Translations under genes and position numbers: made by a program
Assembly: GCF_001904725.1 (NCBI RefSeq)
Contig: NZ_MRCE01000019.1
Coordinates: forward strand, 45,342-109,341
Length of the DNA stretch: 64,000 nt
Direction of reading: 5' to 3'
Origin: Phormidium ambiguum IAM M-71
GTDB taxonomy: Bacteria; Cyanobacteriota; Cyanobacteriia; Cyanobacteriales; Aerosakkonemataceae
Shown: in pieces, positions 29,101 to 37,889 of the stretch
Position numbering within the stretch: position 1 is the stretch's first letter
How the letters are laid out: each line of letters opens with the position of its first letter
Notes under the pieces: model-generated
What the model was told of the DNA's origin: nothing
Databases searched by the model: none
What the model saw: only the letters and a program-made list of their open reading frames with translations

Positions 29101-31753
29101 CTAGTGCTGGAACTGGTTGATTTTGACAAAAATAAAAGTTGCTTTGAATTTCATAAACTTTCACTTTTTCTAGTCGTCTTTGAGCATTAATTAAAATAGT
29201 ATTAGCTATTTTTTCTGCCTGTTTAGAATTAACAGTATAACTTACTTCTAAACTTTCCAAATATAGTTCTATCATCAAATCATAATTGCTTTCCCAATCC
29301 TTGTTTGTTAATTGTTCTAAGCCAATATTTAAATATCTGAATGCAGTTTCATAAGCTGTTGCTGCTTTAGCTTTTTTACCAGCCAGAAGATTTAATTTGG
29401 CCAGATCTTTTCGTTCTGTTTGATTGTTAATTAATTCCGCGCTGATATTTAACTGATTGACAATATCAAAAATATTTTCTGACAAGGAATGAGCGGAAGT
29501 TTTCTGGAGTAACAGTTGGCCAATTTTTAAGTGAGTAGCTTTTTTTTGGGCTTCGGGTATTAGTGAATAAGCTGCTTGCTGAACTCTGTCATGCAAAAAT
29601 TTGTAACCAATAGGTGATTGAAAAACATTTTCATGATTTTTCCAATCAATAATTTGTTCGGGAATTTCTCTGTCTCGATCGTCCAATCCCAAGGGAATTT
29701 TGTAGGCATTATTTAGAGGTAGAATTAGACCTGTCTGAAGTGCTTCCCATAAATCATCAGCTGTAGTTAATAAAGATTGTTCATTAACGATCGCTAATAC
29801 ATCCAAGTTAAATTGGTTGCCAATACAAGCGGCTAATTTTAAGGTGTGTTGCGTCCTATCCGATAGTTTTTGGATATTTTTAGCTACTAGCTCGATAATA
29901 TTGAAATCAATAATTCCCAAGCCTTGAATTTGGCCTATATTCCAAAACCAACGACCTTTGATAAAATCAAACTTCAGTAAGTTTTCGGAATATAGCGTTT
30001 GCAGTAATTGGGTTAAAAAGAAAGGATTACCGCTAGTTTTATGGAAAAGTAGAGAAGCTAAAGAACTTATTTCTACCTTAAGCGGCTTTAAATTTTCTAT
30101 TTCGTCCCATAATTCAAAAGGTTTTCCAAATGATAGGGTATCTACTAATAATTGGCTGACGTTATCAATATTTAATGGTTGAAGTATTAGGTGATTAACT
30201 GTTACTCCATTTTCTTTAATTTTCTCGATCGTCTGAATAGTAGGGTGAATTGGAGAAACTTCGTTATCTCGATAGGCTCCAATCATCAATAAATATTGAC
30301 TTTCTGGGGCAGTTACCCAAAGTTGGATTAACTTTAAAGAAGCTGGATCGGCCCATTGGAGGTCATCTAGGAATAACACTAATGGGTGTTTGGCTTTAGT
30401 AAATACGCCAAGAAATTCCTGAAAAACTTTATTAAATCGGCTTTGAGATTCAAAGGGTGAAGATAGTTGATGAACTGTAGGTTGAGAGCCAATAATAAGT
30501 TCTAATTCAGGAATAATATCGATAATAATTTGACCTTGTTCGTCTAAGGCGCTTAATAGTTTTTGTTTCCAAATCTCTATTTTATCTGAACCTTCTGTTA
30601 ATATCTGTCGGATTAATGATTGGAAAGCTTGGATTAATGCAGCATACGGAACATTACGTTTAAATTGATCGAATTTGCCTGCGATAAAATAACCGCGTTT
30701 TTGTACGATCGGTTTATGAACTTCATTTACCAGTGCTGTCTTACCGATTCCTGAATAACCGGAAACTAATATCATTTCGGTTCTTCCCTGACTGACTCGC
30801 TCAAAAGCTTGCATTAAGGTGGTAACTTCTTGAGAGCGACCGTAAAGTTTTTGCGGAATCAAAAATTTACCAAATTGATCTAGTTGTCCGGGAGTAAAGT
30901 TCTCAATCTTACCTGTGTTTTGTAACTCAGTTAAGCAAGTTTCTAAGTCAGCTTTTAGCCCAAAAGCACTTTGATATCTATCTTCAGCGTTTTTTTGTAA
31001 AAGTTTCATCACGATAGATGAAATTGCTTCGGGAATTTCTGAATTTAATTCATGGGGTGGAACTGGTTTTAGGGCAATATGACAGTGAATTAATTCTAGT
31101 GGATCGATCGCATTAAAAGCCAGTTGACCCGTGAGCATTTCATAAAAGGTAATACCTAAAGAATAAAAGTCTGTGCGATAATCAATTGACCGATTCATGC
31201 GCCCTGTTTGTTCTGGCGACATATAGGCAAGTGTGCCTTCTAGTAAAGAAGGATTACTGATTTGATTGGTTTCTCTTGTTAAGCGTGTGGAAATACTAAA
31301 ATCTGTAATTTTGACTTCGCTGGTGTTCGGGTTGATAATGATATTTCCTGATTTAATATCTTTATGAATTATTTGGTTCTCATGGAGTTTGCCCAAAGCT
31401 TGTGCTAGTTTGATAGCGATGCTCAGAAAATCTATGACTGGTAAATGGCGATCGGCAAGTAAATGTTTAAGTGATTTCCCCTCAAAATCTTCTAAGATCA
31501 GAGCAAAACTATTCTTATATTTTAATAATCCATAAGTCTTCACAATTCCTTCTACATGGAAAAGACAGGAGTTTATTTTATATTCATGTTTTAACCGAGA
31601 AATTTCTTCTACTGTAGGAAATTCGGACTTAAGGCTTTTGATAATGACTGGAAGTCGATCGGATTTTCTAAAGCCGCGCTCAATTAAAGTTCTAGTTCCT
31701 ATATGAATTTTTTCGCTGATTTCGTAATCTAAAAGCGTACTCATTTGAGACAT
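26105..31753 (-). CDS. Trifunctional Ser/Thr kinase - AAA ATPase - GAF - histidine kinase
   Basis: 1,882 residues from the ATG at 31753, which has AAGGT upstream; a GTG three codons earlier is possible. Domains in order: a protein kinase (1-270; [10 protein letters not shown] near 126, and DFSIS in place of DFG); an AAA/ORC-type ATPase (about 300-600; YGRSQEV, P-loop GYSGIGKT near 333, Walker [13 protein letters not shown]); a long alpha-helical TPR-like region (about 750-1300); a GAF domain (about 1340-1510); a coiled coil; HisKA with phospho-acceptor His in GVAHEINNP near 1599; and HATPase_c ([21 protein letters not shown]). This architecture is known in filamentous cyanobacteria, often tied to stress, heterocyst or metal responses. 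No response regulator is adjacent. The Gly-to-Ser change in the DFG motif may lower or alter kinase activity. Confidence 0.9.
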   Translation of the reverse strand: MSQMSTLLDYEISEKIHIGTRTLIERGFRKSDRLPVIIKSLKSEFPTVEEISRLKHEYKINSCLFHVEGIVKTYGLLKYKNSFALILEDFEGKSLKHLLADRHLPVIDFLSIAIKLAQALGKLHENQIIHKDIKSGNIIINPNTSEVKITDFSISTRLTRETNQISNPSLLEGTLAYMSPEQTGRMNRSIDYRTDFYSLGITFYEMLTGQLAFNAIDPLELIHCHIALKPVPPHELNSEIPEAISSIVMKLLQKNAEDRYQSAFGLKADLETCLTELQNTGKIENFTPGQLDQFGKFLIPQKLYGRSQEVTTLMQAFERVSQGRTEMILVSGYSGIGKTALVNEVHKPIVQKRGYFIAGKFDQFKRNVPYAALIQAFQSLIRQILTEGSDKIEIWKQKLLSALDEQGQIIIDIIPELELIIGSQPTVHQLSSPFESQSRFNKVFQEFLGVFTKAKHPLVLFLDDLQWADPASLKLIQLWVTAPESQYLLMIGAYRDNEVSPIHPTIQTIEKIKENGVTVNHLILQPLNIDNVSQLLVDTLSFGKPFELWDEIENLKPLKVEISSLASLLFHKTSGNPFFLTQLLQTLYSENLLKFDFIKGRWFWNIGQIQGLGIIDFNIIELVAKNIQKLSDRTQHTLKLAACIGNQFNLDVLAIVNEQSLLTTADDLWEALQTGLILPLNNAYKIPLGLDDRDREIPEQIIDWKNHENVFQSPIGYKFLHDRVQQAAYSLIPEAQKKATHLKIGQLLLQKTSAHSLSENIFDIVNQLNISAELINNQTERKDLAKLNLLAGKKAKAATAYETAFRYLNIGLEQLTNKDWESNYDLMIELYLESLEVSYTVNSKQAEKIANTILINAQRRLEKVKVYEIQSNFYFCQNQPVPALETSLKALKMLEINLPSHPKKLNVLASLIATKLRQGNKSIAALAYMPEMTDSELLAAMRILLTLSPAAFAVRPNLYPLVTFKMVNLSLQYGNTPLSTYGYGTYGLLHCAMLGDFNSGYQYGQLARTLLNQFNAKEVTAIVSIPLYVFITHWKEHIKTALAGLLEGSQTGLSTGNIEYGCHCAGFYCSYLFLSGEPLEFVIQKQSQYIDLLVQYKQEYQVNQVKIWAQVVLNFQGESENAIALSGKQFSEETMLPQLIESENGLVLFPAYLAKALLYYSFKHYAECWESVCAAEKYVAAASGSVYIPVHNFYASLSLLALSRTASAKKQQKYLQKVAKYQKKMQQWAKNSPQNYLHKYELVEAEKARILGQNYKAAEYYDRAIKGAREQGYLQEEALACELAAEFYFHQEREKVAQIYLTDAYYGYTRWGAKAKVSYLELRYPEFFSQLLAREDNLFESNGTTTSTTGESSVKLDFYSVIKASQALSNEIVLESLLQQLIKLVMHNAGAQTVYLLLDKEGQIFLEAAGTVDEVQLGLSTDIENSKCLPISLINYVIRTQENVVLNDACTEGMFTSDPYIIKNEIKSILCTPILTQGKLIGLLYLENNLSRRAFTIERIEVLRILTSQAAISLEKARLYKNLLEVTENLKQANHQLENYSRSLEDKVKERTLELESKNTSLQEKTTHLEKTIKELKATQAQLIQAEKMSSLGMLVAGVAHEINNPVNFIYGNVNYANEYSQSLLNIVSLYQQEYPNPTAKIAAELDDLDLEFMKQDLLKLLSSMKVGADRIRQIVLSLRNFSRLDESQMKPVDIHEGIHSTLMLLQHRLKPKPDHAGIKVIKDFGELPLIECYAGQLNQVFMNIIANAIDSLELRFPLNTVVESRVIDASNIPQELTGDYPTIQIRTGKLNNNYVEIRIADNGLGMTEEVREKLFDPFFTTKPVGKGTGMGLSICYQIVVDKHGGKLQCISSPGKGAEFVIKIPVQQLKKPINIEANSAAK

Positions 31754-32449
31754 AATTAACACTTTACCTTATAACCTAAAAAAATAAAATTTATAAATCT
31801 TACGAACTTAAGGGTCTGATCTCCCCTAAACCTATCTTATAACCGCCTCTCGTCTTCCTTTGTTAGGTAGAGGTCAAGGAATATTCGCAGTTTATTTAAC
31901 TCAGGACTGAGAATCCTGTTTTTGCTGGGATGTCAATAGCATACTCTCTCTGGTGCATTTTTTGTGATATGCGTAGCCTCCCCAAAGTATAGGGTAGCAA
32001 AAGGCGATCGAACAATGAGCTTAGAAGAGTACTTAACAATATTTATACCTAGCAGCTTTTAGTTAATAAATTCATGAGCTAGCTTTGAGATTAGCACTGT
32101 AGAATGAATATTATACAAAAATTCATGATTATTTCGCATTGCGGTATTTACTGATATATTTAAAGATATAAATCTGCTTAGTTATCAAAAAGTACGTAAA
32201 TCCAATAGCCTTCATTTTTAGCTTTATTTTTCGGAAAATCCACCTTAAGAAAGAAGACTTTTTTGACAATTTAACAATAAAAATTGTAATTTTCAAACCG
32301 CTTCAAATCACTAAATTCTAACGATAAAAATCACAACTTTTTGAGATCTAGGACACAAAAACTTATTCAGTAAAGCATAGTATTTAGAAATAATTTCTGA
32401 AAATTTCATTAAATTTTTCAGGTAAATTAATCATCTAGGGATTTTAATC
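31754..32449. other. 0.7-kb AT-rich gene-free region
   Basis: No credible coding sequence in either strand. It is AT-rich, especially 32040-32440, and lies between divergent genes, so it should hold both promoters. A short GCGTAGCCTCCCCAAAG fragment at 31973-31989 resembles the dispersed GCGTAGCC repeat seen inside element D. I see no clear regulator site. Confidence 0.4.
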
Positions 32450-33241
32450 ATGAAAGAAGTATTAGCATTAATTGAAAAGAAGAAAGAAGAGTTTGCTCAG
32501 TTAGCTTTGTTTGAGTTTTTGGCAGACAAAAGTATCGATCCTAGACAGCGGTTGGCTTTTGCTCCTTGCATGGCTCCTTTTGCAATGATGTTTAAAGATA
32601 TTAATGCCTACGCCTTAAGACAGGAACCAACAGACAACCCCATCCAAAAAATGATTAATCAGCATAGTTATGAAGATGGTCGTCATTGGCGATGGTATCT
32701 TGAGGATATGGAAAAACTCGGATTTAATAAGTCAATGGAATTCGTAGATACCCTGAAATTCCTTTGGGGTAAAGAGACACAAAAAACGCGGGAAGTTTCC
32801 TATAATTTATTTGCGTTATGCGTTTTTCAAACCGATCCAATCTTAAAGCTGGCGGTTGTGGAGTCGATCGAAGCGACTGGAACAGTAGCATTGGATGTAA
32901 TTGCTAAATTGGGTGATGAACTGCAACAACTAACAGGACAACGTTGCCGTTATTACAGCGCATCTCATTATGCAGTGGAAACAGGACACATTCAAGCAGA
33001 TGTAGAAGATGTGGAAAAGTTTTTGGAAAACTTACAACTGACTGAAGAGCAAAAAGAGAAAGCTTGTCAGGCAGTAGAAACTGTATTTACGAGTTTTTCT
33101 GAGGCTTTGGACGAGTTTTTGGTTTATGCCAAAAATCATACTTATCAGCAACCTTTTACCAAGCTCAATTCAGCTACGGCTACACAATATTTACATGAAA
33201 TGCCAACACAAGTTGCCAGAGAAGTACAATTGTTAAGTTAA
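32450..33241 (+). CDS. Heme-oxygenase-like (possible diiron) protein
   Basis: 263 residues, predicted all alpha-helical. Possible metal ligands cluster in QHSYEDGRHWRWYLEDMEKLG (His72, Glu75, Asp76, His79) and in SASHYAVETGH (about 155-165), with more acidic helices between. The pattern fits iron-containing redox enzymes or TenA/heme-oxygenase-like folds of unknown reaction, found widely in cyanobacteria. There is no signal peptide. It is followed after 45 bp on the same strand by an HMA metallochaperone-like gene, which hints at a metal link. The exact enzyme activity cannot be called from sequence. Confidence 0.5.
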   Translation: MKEVLALIEKKKEEFAQLALFEFLADKSIDPRQRLAFAPCMAPFAMMFKDINAYALRQEPTDNPIQKMINQHSYEDGRHWRWYLEDMEKLGFNKSMEFVDTLKFLWGKETQKTREVSYNLFALCVFQTDPILKLAVVESIEATGTVALDVIAKLGDELQQLTGQRCRYYSASHYAVETGHIQADVEDVEKFLENLQLTEEQKEKACQAVETVFTSFSEALDEFLVYAKNHTYQQPFTKLNSATATQYLHEMPTQVAREVQLLS

Positions 33242-33286
33242 GCTTAACTGAGTTAAATTTGTCGTTTTGCTGTTGGCGAGTAAACA

Positions 33287-33481
33287 ATGAATATCGAGTT
33301 AACAGTTCCTAGCATGGCTTGTTCTGCTTGTAGCGATACGATTACCAAAGCGATTAAAACAGTCGATCCCAACGCTGTGGTACAAGCCGATCCGAAAACT
33401 AAGTTAGTAAATGTGGAAACGGAGAAACCGGAGATGGAAATTCGGGAAGCGATCGCATCTGCTGGTTATCCTGTAACTTAA
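33287..33481 (+). CDS. Heavy-metal-associated (HMA) domain protein, Atx1-like
   Basis: A 64-residue single HMA domain with the metal-binding loop MACSAC (Cys12, Cys15) after the first strand, then a helix (TITKAIKTV) and the standard beta-alpha-beta closure ending IREAIASAGY. Such proteins are cytosolic chaperones that pass Cu(I) or similar soft metals to P-type ATPases. The length is that of a complete Atx1-like protein. The partner ATPase is not in the window. It is possibly co-transcribed with the heme-oxygenase-like gene 45 bp upstream. Confidence 0.9.
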   Translation: MNIELTVPSMACSACSDTITKAIKTVDPNAVVQADPKTKLVNVETEKPEMEIREAIASAGYPVT

Positions 33482-33493
33482 AAATAAATTGTA

Positions 33494-33554
33494 GGTACGT
33501 TGTGGCACTTGAAAGCCTTTATGTGGCGATCCAATGCAACAACGTACCTTTTTA
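33494..33554 (+). terminator. Hairpin with T-tract downstream of the HMA gene
   Basis: AGGTACGTTG (33494-33503) pairs with CAACGTACCT (33541-33550), followed by TTTTT. The loop is long (about 37 nt), so this may be a palindromic repeat that doubles as a terminator for the upstream pair. Confidence 0.5.
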
Positions 33555-33580
33555 AATGCGTAAATTACCTAAGTTTTGTT

Positions 33581-34270
33581 TTAAATTGCTAACTCTTGTA
33601 GGTCAAGTTTACCATCAGGCATAATAGTGTTAAAAAACCTAGCCTTAGCTAACTTTGTCCCCCAAAGTTTTACCCCACACAAATTAGCTTCTGCTAATTC
33701 AGCTTCATAAAAATTTGCCCAATTAAGATTCGCTCCAGAAAGGTTAGCTTGAGTTAAGTTAACCTCTGCTAAATTAGCTCCAGATAAGTTAGATCCTGTT
33801 AAATTAACTCTCACCATGTAAGCTCCAATTAATGATGCTTCTGTTAATTGAGTCAGTCGCAAATCCGCTTCACTCAAATCCGCTTCACACAAAGAAGCTA
33901 ACCCTAAATTAGCTTCCGACAATTTCACTCTCCACAAAAAAGCACCGCAGAGATTGGCGGATCTTAAATCAGCATTAATTAAGTTAGCTTCAAAGAAGCA
34001 AGCATCATTGCAATTAGCCGATCGCAAATTTGCGTGAGAAAGATTTGCACCACTTAAATTAGCACCAGTAAGAATAGCTTCGCTTAAATTAGCACCCCGA
34101 AGATCGGCTCCAATTAATTTAGCTTTAGATAAATTGACTCCAGCGAGATCGATGTTTTGTAAATTGGCTCCGCTTAAGTCAATTCCTAGTAAAGATTTAT
34201 CATTAATTTCTTCTATAAATAAGTTTTTATCGTCTATGGTGTTGCTTTCTTCAATATTGATCTGATTCAT
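33581..34270 (-). CDS. Pentapeptide repeat protein
   Basis: 229 residues, of which about 30-215 are tandem A(D/N)LXX pentapeptides (for example GANLSGANLSHANLRSANCND), expected to form a right-handed quadrilateral beta-helix. A short acidic N-terminus (IEESNTIDDKNLFIEEINDKS) precedes it. There is no signal peptide, enzymatic domain or gyrase-protection signature that I can recognise. Such proteins are abundant in cyanobacteria and mostly of unknown role. It stands alone on the minus strand. Confidence 0.9.
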   Translation of the reverse strand: MNQINIEESNTIDDKNLFIEEINDKSLLGIDLSGANLQNIDLAGVNLSKAKLIGADLRGANLSEAILTGANLSGANLSHANLRSANCNDACFFEANLINADLRSANLCGAFLWRVKLSEANLGLASLCEADLSEADLRLTQLTEASLIGAYMVRVNLTGSNLSGANLAEVNLTQANLSGANLNWANFYEAELAEANLCGVKLWGTKLAKARFFNTIMPDGKLDLQELAI

Positions 34271-34371
34271 GTTTTCCTCAATTTTTCTCTATTTGCTTCA
34301 ATAATGTAAACTGAAAAGGCATAAGCAAAATGCCTACTAATTGCGATCGCAATTAATTGTTTTACCTGTAA

Positions 34372-34579
34372 TTTGGCTATTTTGAGTCTTGACTCGAACG
34401 CCATCCAATCCAGGTAGATAGATATTAAAGACAATCACATCTTGGTAAAACTTACCTAGTCAATTGCAACCCAATGAAACCATTTCTTGCATCAATTACC
34501 TGGAAACCTTCATCTTCTTAATAAGTCCAGAAAGCTAGTTAAACTGTCTGCATTATCTTCTATCACTAGTACTTTTCCA
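34372..34579 (-). pseudogene. Decayed response-regulator receiver domain
   Basis: Reading the minus strand from 34578 gives GKVLVIEDNADSLTSFLDLL, a receiver first strand with its acidic pair. It then runs into a stop, and a frame shift continues with EDEGFQVIDARNGFIGLQLT. After another stop and shift comes DVIVFNIYLPGLDGVRVKT, the phospho-acceptor strand, with Asn where Asp should be. At least two frame breaks are needed, so this is a relic of a CheY-like gene. It lies beside a working OmpR-type regulator, within a 482-bp gap that otherwise holds only GGGAAAGAAATCGG-like repeats (34660-34712). Confidence 0.7.
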
Positions 34580-34752
34580 GTTATCGATCGTGACCAGGCA
34601 ATTGTTAAGTTCCCTTAGAAAGATTGAATTCCCTTTCAGCTTACGACATAGAAGTGGAGAAATAGGGAAAGAAATCGGAAAGGAATAGAGCAAAATTCGG
34701 GAAGAAATCGGGAATATAAAATAAATATAAAAATTTTCAAAAAAATTGTATT

Positions 34753-35430
34753 TTATGATATTTGCATCAACCGATATCCTAAACCATGAACCGTCTCAAT
34801 AAAATTTTCTGGAGCAGCTGAGGCTCTCAGCTTATGACGTAAACTTTTAATATGAGCTTTCACAGTCTCCTCTTCTGGTGAATTTTCACTAGACCAAAGA
34901 CTTTCAATAATCACAGAACGACTGAGTACCCGGCGACCATTGCGAAGCAACAATTCCAACAAGCTATATTCTTTAGGAGTTAACTGCAAAAGTTGATTTT
35001 CATAGCTCACTTCATAAGTACAAGGATTAAGACGCAAGCTTCCCCAAACCAAAATAGGTGTAGATACAGAACTTCCCCGACGCAAAAGAGCGCGAATCCG
35101 AGCCAATAACTCTTGTAAATCAAAAGGTTTAACTACATAATCATCAGCCCCAGCATCTAATCCATTAACTTTGTCAGTACTAGTATCACGAGCAGTTAGC
35201 ATCATAATAGGTGAAGTATAGCCCTGACTACGTAGCCTTTGACAAAGACTCATTCCATCCAACTTAGGAATTACCACATCCAGCAAGATTAAGTCATAAG
35301 TTGAGGCTTTAACTTGATTCCAAGCTGATTCCCCATCCTTAACTAAATCTACAACATACAGCTGATCGGTAAGAGCTTCTGTTAACGCTTCCGCCAAACT
35401 TATATCATCTTCAACAAGTAAAATTCGCAT
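34753..35430 (-). CDS. OmpR-family response regulator
   Basis: 225 residues. The receiver domain (1-120) has VEDD, the phospho-acceptor Asp51 in LILLDVVIPKLDG, Thr in MMLTARD and Lys in VVKPFD. The winged-helix DNA-binding domain (about 130-225) has the usual LTPKEYSLLELLLRNGRRVLSR, the recognition helix region VKAHIKSLRHKLR and the C-terminal wing VHGLGYRL. It is a transcription factor. The histidine kinase gene starts 192 bp away in the opposite direction, making a divergent two-component pair that probably controls its own intergenic promoter. Confidence 0.93.
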   Translation of the reverse strand: MRILLVEDDISLAEALTEALTDQLYVVDLVKDGESAWNQVKASTYDLILLDVVIPKLDGMSLCQRLRSQGYTSPIMMLTARDTSTDKVNGLDAGADDYVVKPFDLQELLARIRALLRRGSSVSTPILVWGSLRLNPCTYEVSYENQLLQLTPKEYSLLELLLRNGRRVLSRSVIIESLWSSENSPEEETVKAHIKSLRHKLRASAAPENFIETVHGLGYRLMQIS

Positions 35431-35622
35431 AACTTAGATGACTGATTTTTCTGTAAATTTTGATACAAATTTCAGCATGAGTCTATTTTATCTCCTATGT
35501 TAGAGAAAGAAACCAATCAAAGGCGAGCAAATAGAGATACAACTATACATTTTCCATCTCTCTTCAGGATGAATTACAGCTTGAATAATTATAAAATTTT
35601 TTAGTTTAGAGAACTGTGTTTT

Positions 35623-37359
35623 ATGAAATGGCTTGTAGAAAGAAAAACAATTGCGGGTGGATTTGGCTTGGCAATGGTGATTTTGACTTTAGTTAATCAT
35701 TTTTATTATACAGATACAGTAAAAGTTTTTGAAAGACAAAAACAGGTTGAGAAATCTTACGAAGCATTGCAAAAAATTAGAGATGTCTTGACAACATTGC
35801 GAGATGCTGAAAGAGCTAGACGTGGATACATTATCACAGGTAAAGAATCTTATTTAGGAACATACAATAACGCAATTCAAAAAATTGACGAAAAATTTTA
35901 CTTAGTGCTTAGTTTTACGGCTCACAATATTCGCCACCAGGAAAAATTAAAACAAATCAAGCCGTTAATTGACAAAAGAGTAGCATTAATTAAACAATCT
36001 GTTGCTTTGTACAAACAAAATAAAAATGATCTTTTTACTCAAATAAAACTGACTGATAAAGGACTATTTTTACACGATGAAATATGGAAAATTATTGCCC
36101 AAATGGAAGCAGAGGAACAATACATATTGCACCAGAAAGCTGTAGAATCAAAAGCCAATCTGAATCAGCTAAATTTAATTAAAAATGTAGGATTGTGGTC
36201 AAGCTTTACGATACTTTTTATGGTTTATTGGCTATTGAACAAGCAACTAACTAAACGCCAACAAAGTGAAGAAAAATTTCGCCAAATTGCTGACAATATT
36301 AATGAGATTTTTTTAATTAGTGACTTAGAACTTGAAGAAGTTTTATATGTTAATCAAGCTTACGAGAAAATTTGGAAAAAAACTTGCCAAAGTTTGTATG
36401 CTAATCCTAGATCTTTCTTAGATAATATTTGTCCAGACGATCGAGAACGAGTGATTGATAATATTAAGCTAAATAGTAAAAAAGAATCCGATATTGAGTA
36501 TCGAATTGTACTTCCTGATGGTTCAATTCGTTGGCTTTGGGAGCGCCATTTTCCAGTTAAAAATGCTCAAGGAGAAGTTTATCGTCGTGCTTGTGTGACA
36601 CAGGACATTACTGAACGAAAACAGGGAGAAGAAGTACGTCGTACTTTAGCAAAAGAACGAGAAATCAATGATTTAAAATTACGCTTCTTTTCTATGGCTT
36701 CTCATGAATTTCGTACTCCTTTAAGTACTATTTTAGTTTCTGCTCAATTACTGGAAAACTCTAGTAAAGAATGGACAGAAGAAAAAAAATTGAAAAATCT
36801 CCACCGGATTAAATCTGCTGCTAAATTAATGACGCAGTTGCTAACAGATATCTTAACTTTAACAAGAGCCGAAAGTGGAAACTTGGAATTTAATCCTCAA
36901 CCATTAGATTTAGAGAAATTTTGTAATTCAGTAGTTGAAGAAATACAAGTTAGCTATAATGCTAAACAAAATATATTTTTTGTTAGTCAATGTCAAAATA
37001 AAATAGTCTATATGGATGAAAAACTACTACATTCTATTTTCACTAACCTGCTTTCTAATGCTATCAAGTATTCTCAGGAAAATAGCGATATTCATTTTAT
37101 CCTCAGATATGAAGGAGAAAATGCAGTTTTTCAAATTAAAGATCGAGGAATTGGAATTATTCCCGAAGACAAACAACAGCTATATGATTTCTTTTATCGA
37201 GGGCAAAATGTTGGAGATGCTCCCGGTACAGGATTAGGATTAGTTATAGTGAAAAAGTGCGTAGATTTACATGGGGGAAATATTACGGTAGAAAGCGAAG
37301 TACAAATAGGTACTACTTTTACCGTAACTATTCCTTTAAATCCATTTGTTTCATATTAA
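35623..37359 (+). CDS. CHASE3-PAS sensor histidine kinase
   Basis: 578 residues. One N-terminal membrane segment (about 10-28) and a second (about 190-208) bracket a helical extracytoplasmic CHASE3 sensor, with its DAERARRGYIITG motif near 68. A PAS domain follows (about 218-335, ending VTQDITERKQ). HisKA has its phospho-acceptor in MASHEFRTPLSTI near residue 363, and HATPase_c has NLLSNAIKYS, DRGIGI and GTGLGLVIVKK. It is a membrane sensor. It is divergent from, and very likely cognate to, the OmpR-type regulator next door. The signal is unknown. Confidence 0.93.
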   Translation: MKWLVERKTIAGGFGLAMVILTLVNHFYYTDTVKVFERQKQVEKSYEALQKIRDVLTTLRDAERARRGYIITGKESYLGTYNNAIQKIDEKFYLVLSFTAHNIRHQEKLKQIKPLIDKRVALIKQSVALYKQNKNDLFTQIKLTDKGLFLHDEIWKIIAQMEAEEQYILHQKAVESKANLNQLNLIKNVGLWSSFTILFMVYWLLNKQLTKRQQSEEKFRQIADNINEIFLISDLELEEVLYVNQAYEKIWKKTCQSLYANPRSFLDNICPDDRERVIDNIKLNSKKESDIEYRIVLPDGSIRWLWERHFPVKNAQGEVYRRACVTQDITERKQGEEVRRTLAKEREINDLKLRFFSMASHEFRTPLSTILVSAQLLENSSKEWTEEKKLKNLHRIKSAAKLMTQLLTDILTLTRAESGNLEFNPQPLDLEKFCNSVVEEIQVSYNAKQNIFFVSQCQNKIVYMDEKLLHSIFTNLLSNAIKYSQENSDIHFILRYEGENAVFQIKDRGIGIIPEDKQQLYDFFYRGQNVGDAPGTGLGLVIVKKCVDLHGGNITVESEVQIGTTFTVTIPLNPFVSY

Positions 37360-37456
37360 AAATTATCTGTGTCTATTTGCTGGCTAAATTTTTGTCATTT
37401 TTAACCACAAATTAACACAGATTTAATTTAACAAATCTCAGGCTTTTTTGGTAAAT

Positions 37457-37732
37457 TTAATGGCCTATCATCCAAGGTCTGCCATGTTCGTGATGATGAT
37501 GTTTGTGAGTATGAGAGTGCTTAGCTTCTGAACGGTTAACTAGGCGAGGTTCTGCGCTTTTATCAATGCGAGTTCTTAAAGATTGAGGTGTCATAATTAA
37601 GCCAGCTACAGAATAAATTCTTTTAGCTTCTACTTGGCAAGTTGGGCAAAGCATAGGTTTACTGGCTTCACTCATACTGCGGAATTTTTCAAAAGTTCCG
37701 CAATTTTGGCAATCAAATTCGTAAAGAGGCAT
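37457..37732 (-). CDS. fmdB: FmdB-type zinc ribbon protein with His-rich tail
   Basis: 91 residues. The N-terminal FmdB zinc ribbon (MPLYEFDCQNCG...CPTC) places Cys8, Cys11, Cys29 and Cys32. The C-terminus is an unusual His-rich tail HSHTHKHHHHEHGRP, a likely metal-binding segment. It lies downstream of the formamidase gene on the same strand, separated by a palindromic element; fmdA-fmdB is the arrangement that gave the family its name (regulator of formamidase in methylotrophs). Whether it regulates fmdA here is not shown. The tail could bind Ni or Zn, of interest beside urease genes. Confidence 0.85.
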   Translation of the reverse strand: MPLYEFDCQNCGTFEKFRSMSEASKPMLCPTCQVEAKRIYSVAGLIMTPQSLRTRIDKSAEPRLVNRSEAKHSHTHKHHHHEHGRPWMIGH

Positions 37733-37781
37733 ACTCGATTTTAGATTTTGGATTTTGGATTGATACAGTAAAAATAGGCTT

Positions 37782-37880
37782 CTTGCAAAAGTTATGAATC
37801 TGTTTTTTTACCGCAGATATCCACAGATGTAGGCGTAGCCTTCCCGTAAGGTACACAGATGAATATATAACTTTTGCAAG
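37782..37880. repeat. MITE-like palindromic element D between fmdA and fmdB
   Basis: 99 bp with inverted ends CTTGCAAAAGTTAT at 37782 and ATAACTTTTGCAAG ending at 37880, extended by AATCTG against CAGATGAAT. The interior contains GGCGTAGCCTTCCCGTAAGG, a dispersed cyanobacterial repeat. No coding sequence. Confidence 0.65.
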
Positions 37881-37889
37881 CGGTTTAAT

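Noticed and set aside
33494..33554. GTACGT/ACGTAC hairpin as a second NtcA site
   Set aside because: The arms do not form GTA-N8-TAC; the spacing is far too long for an NtcA dimer.
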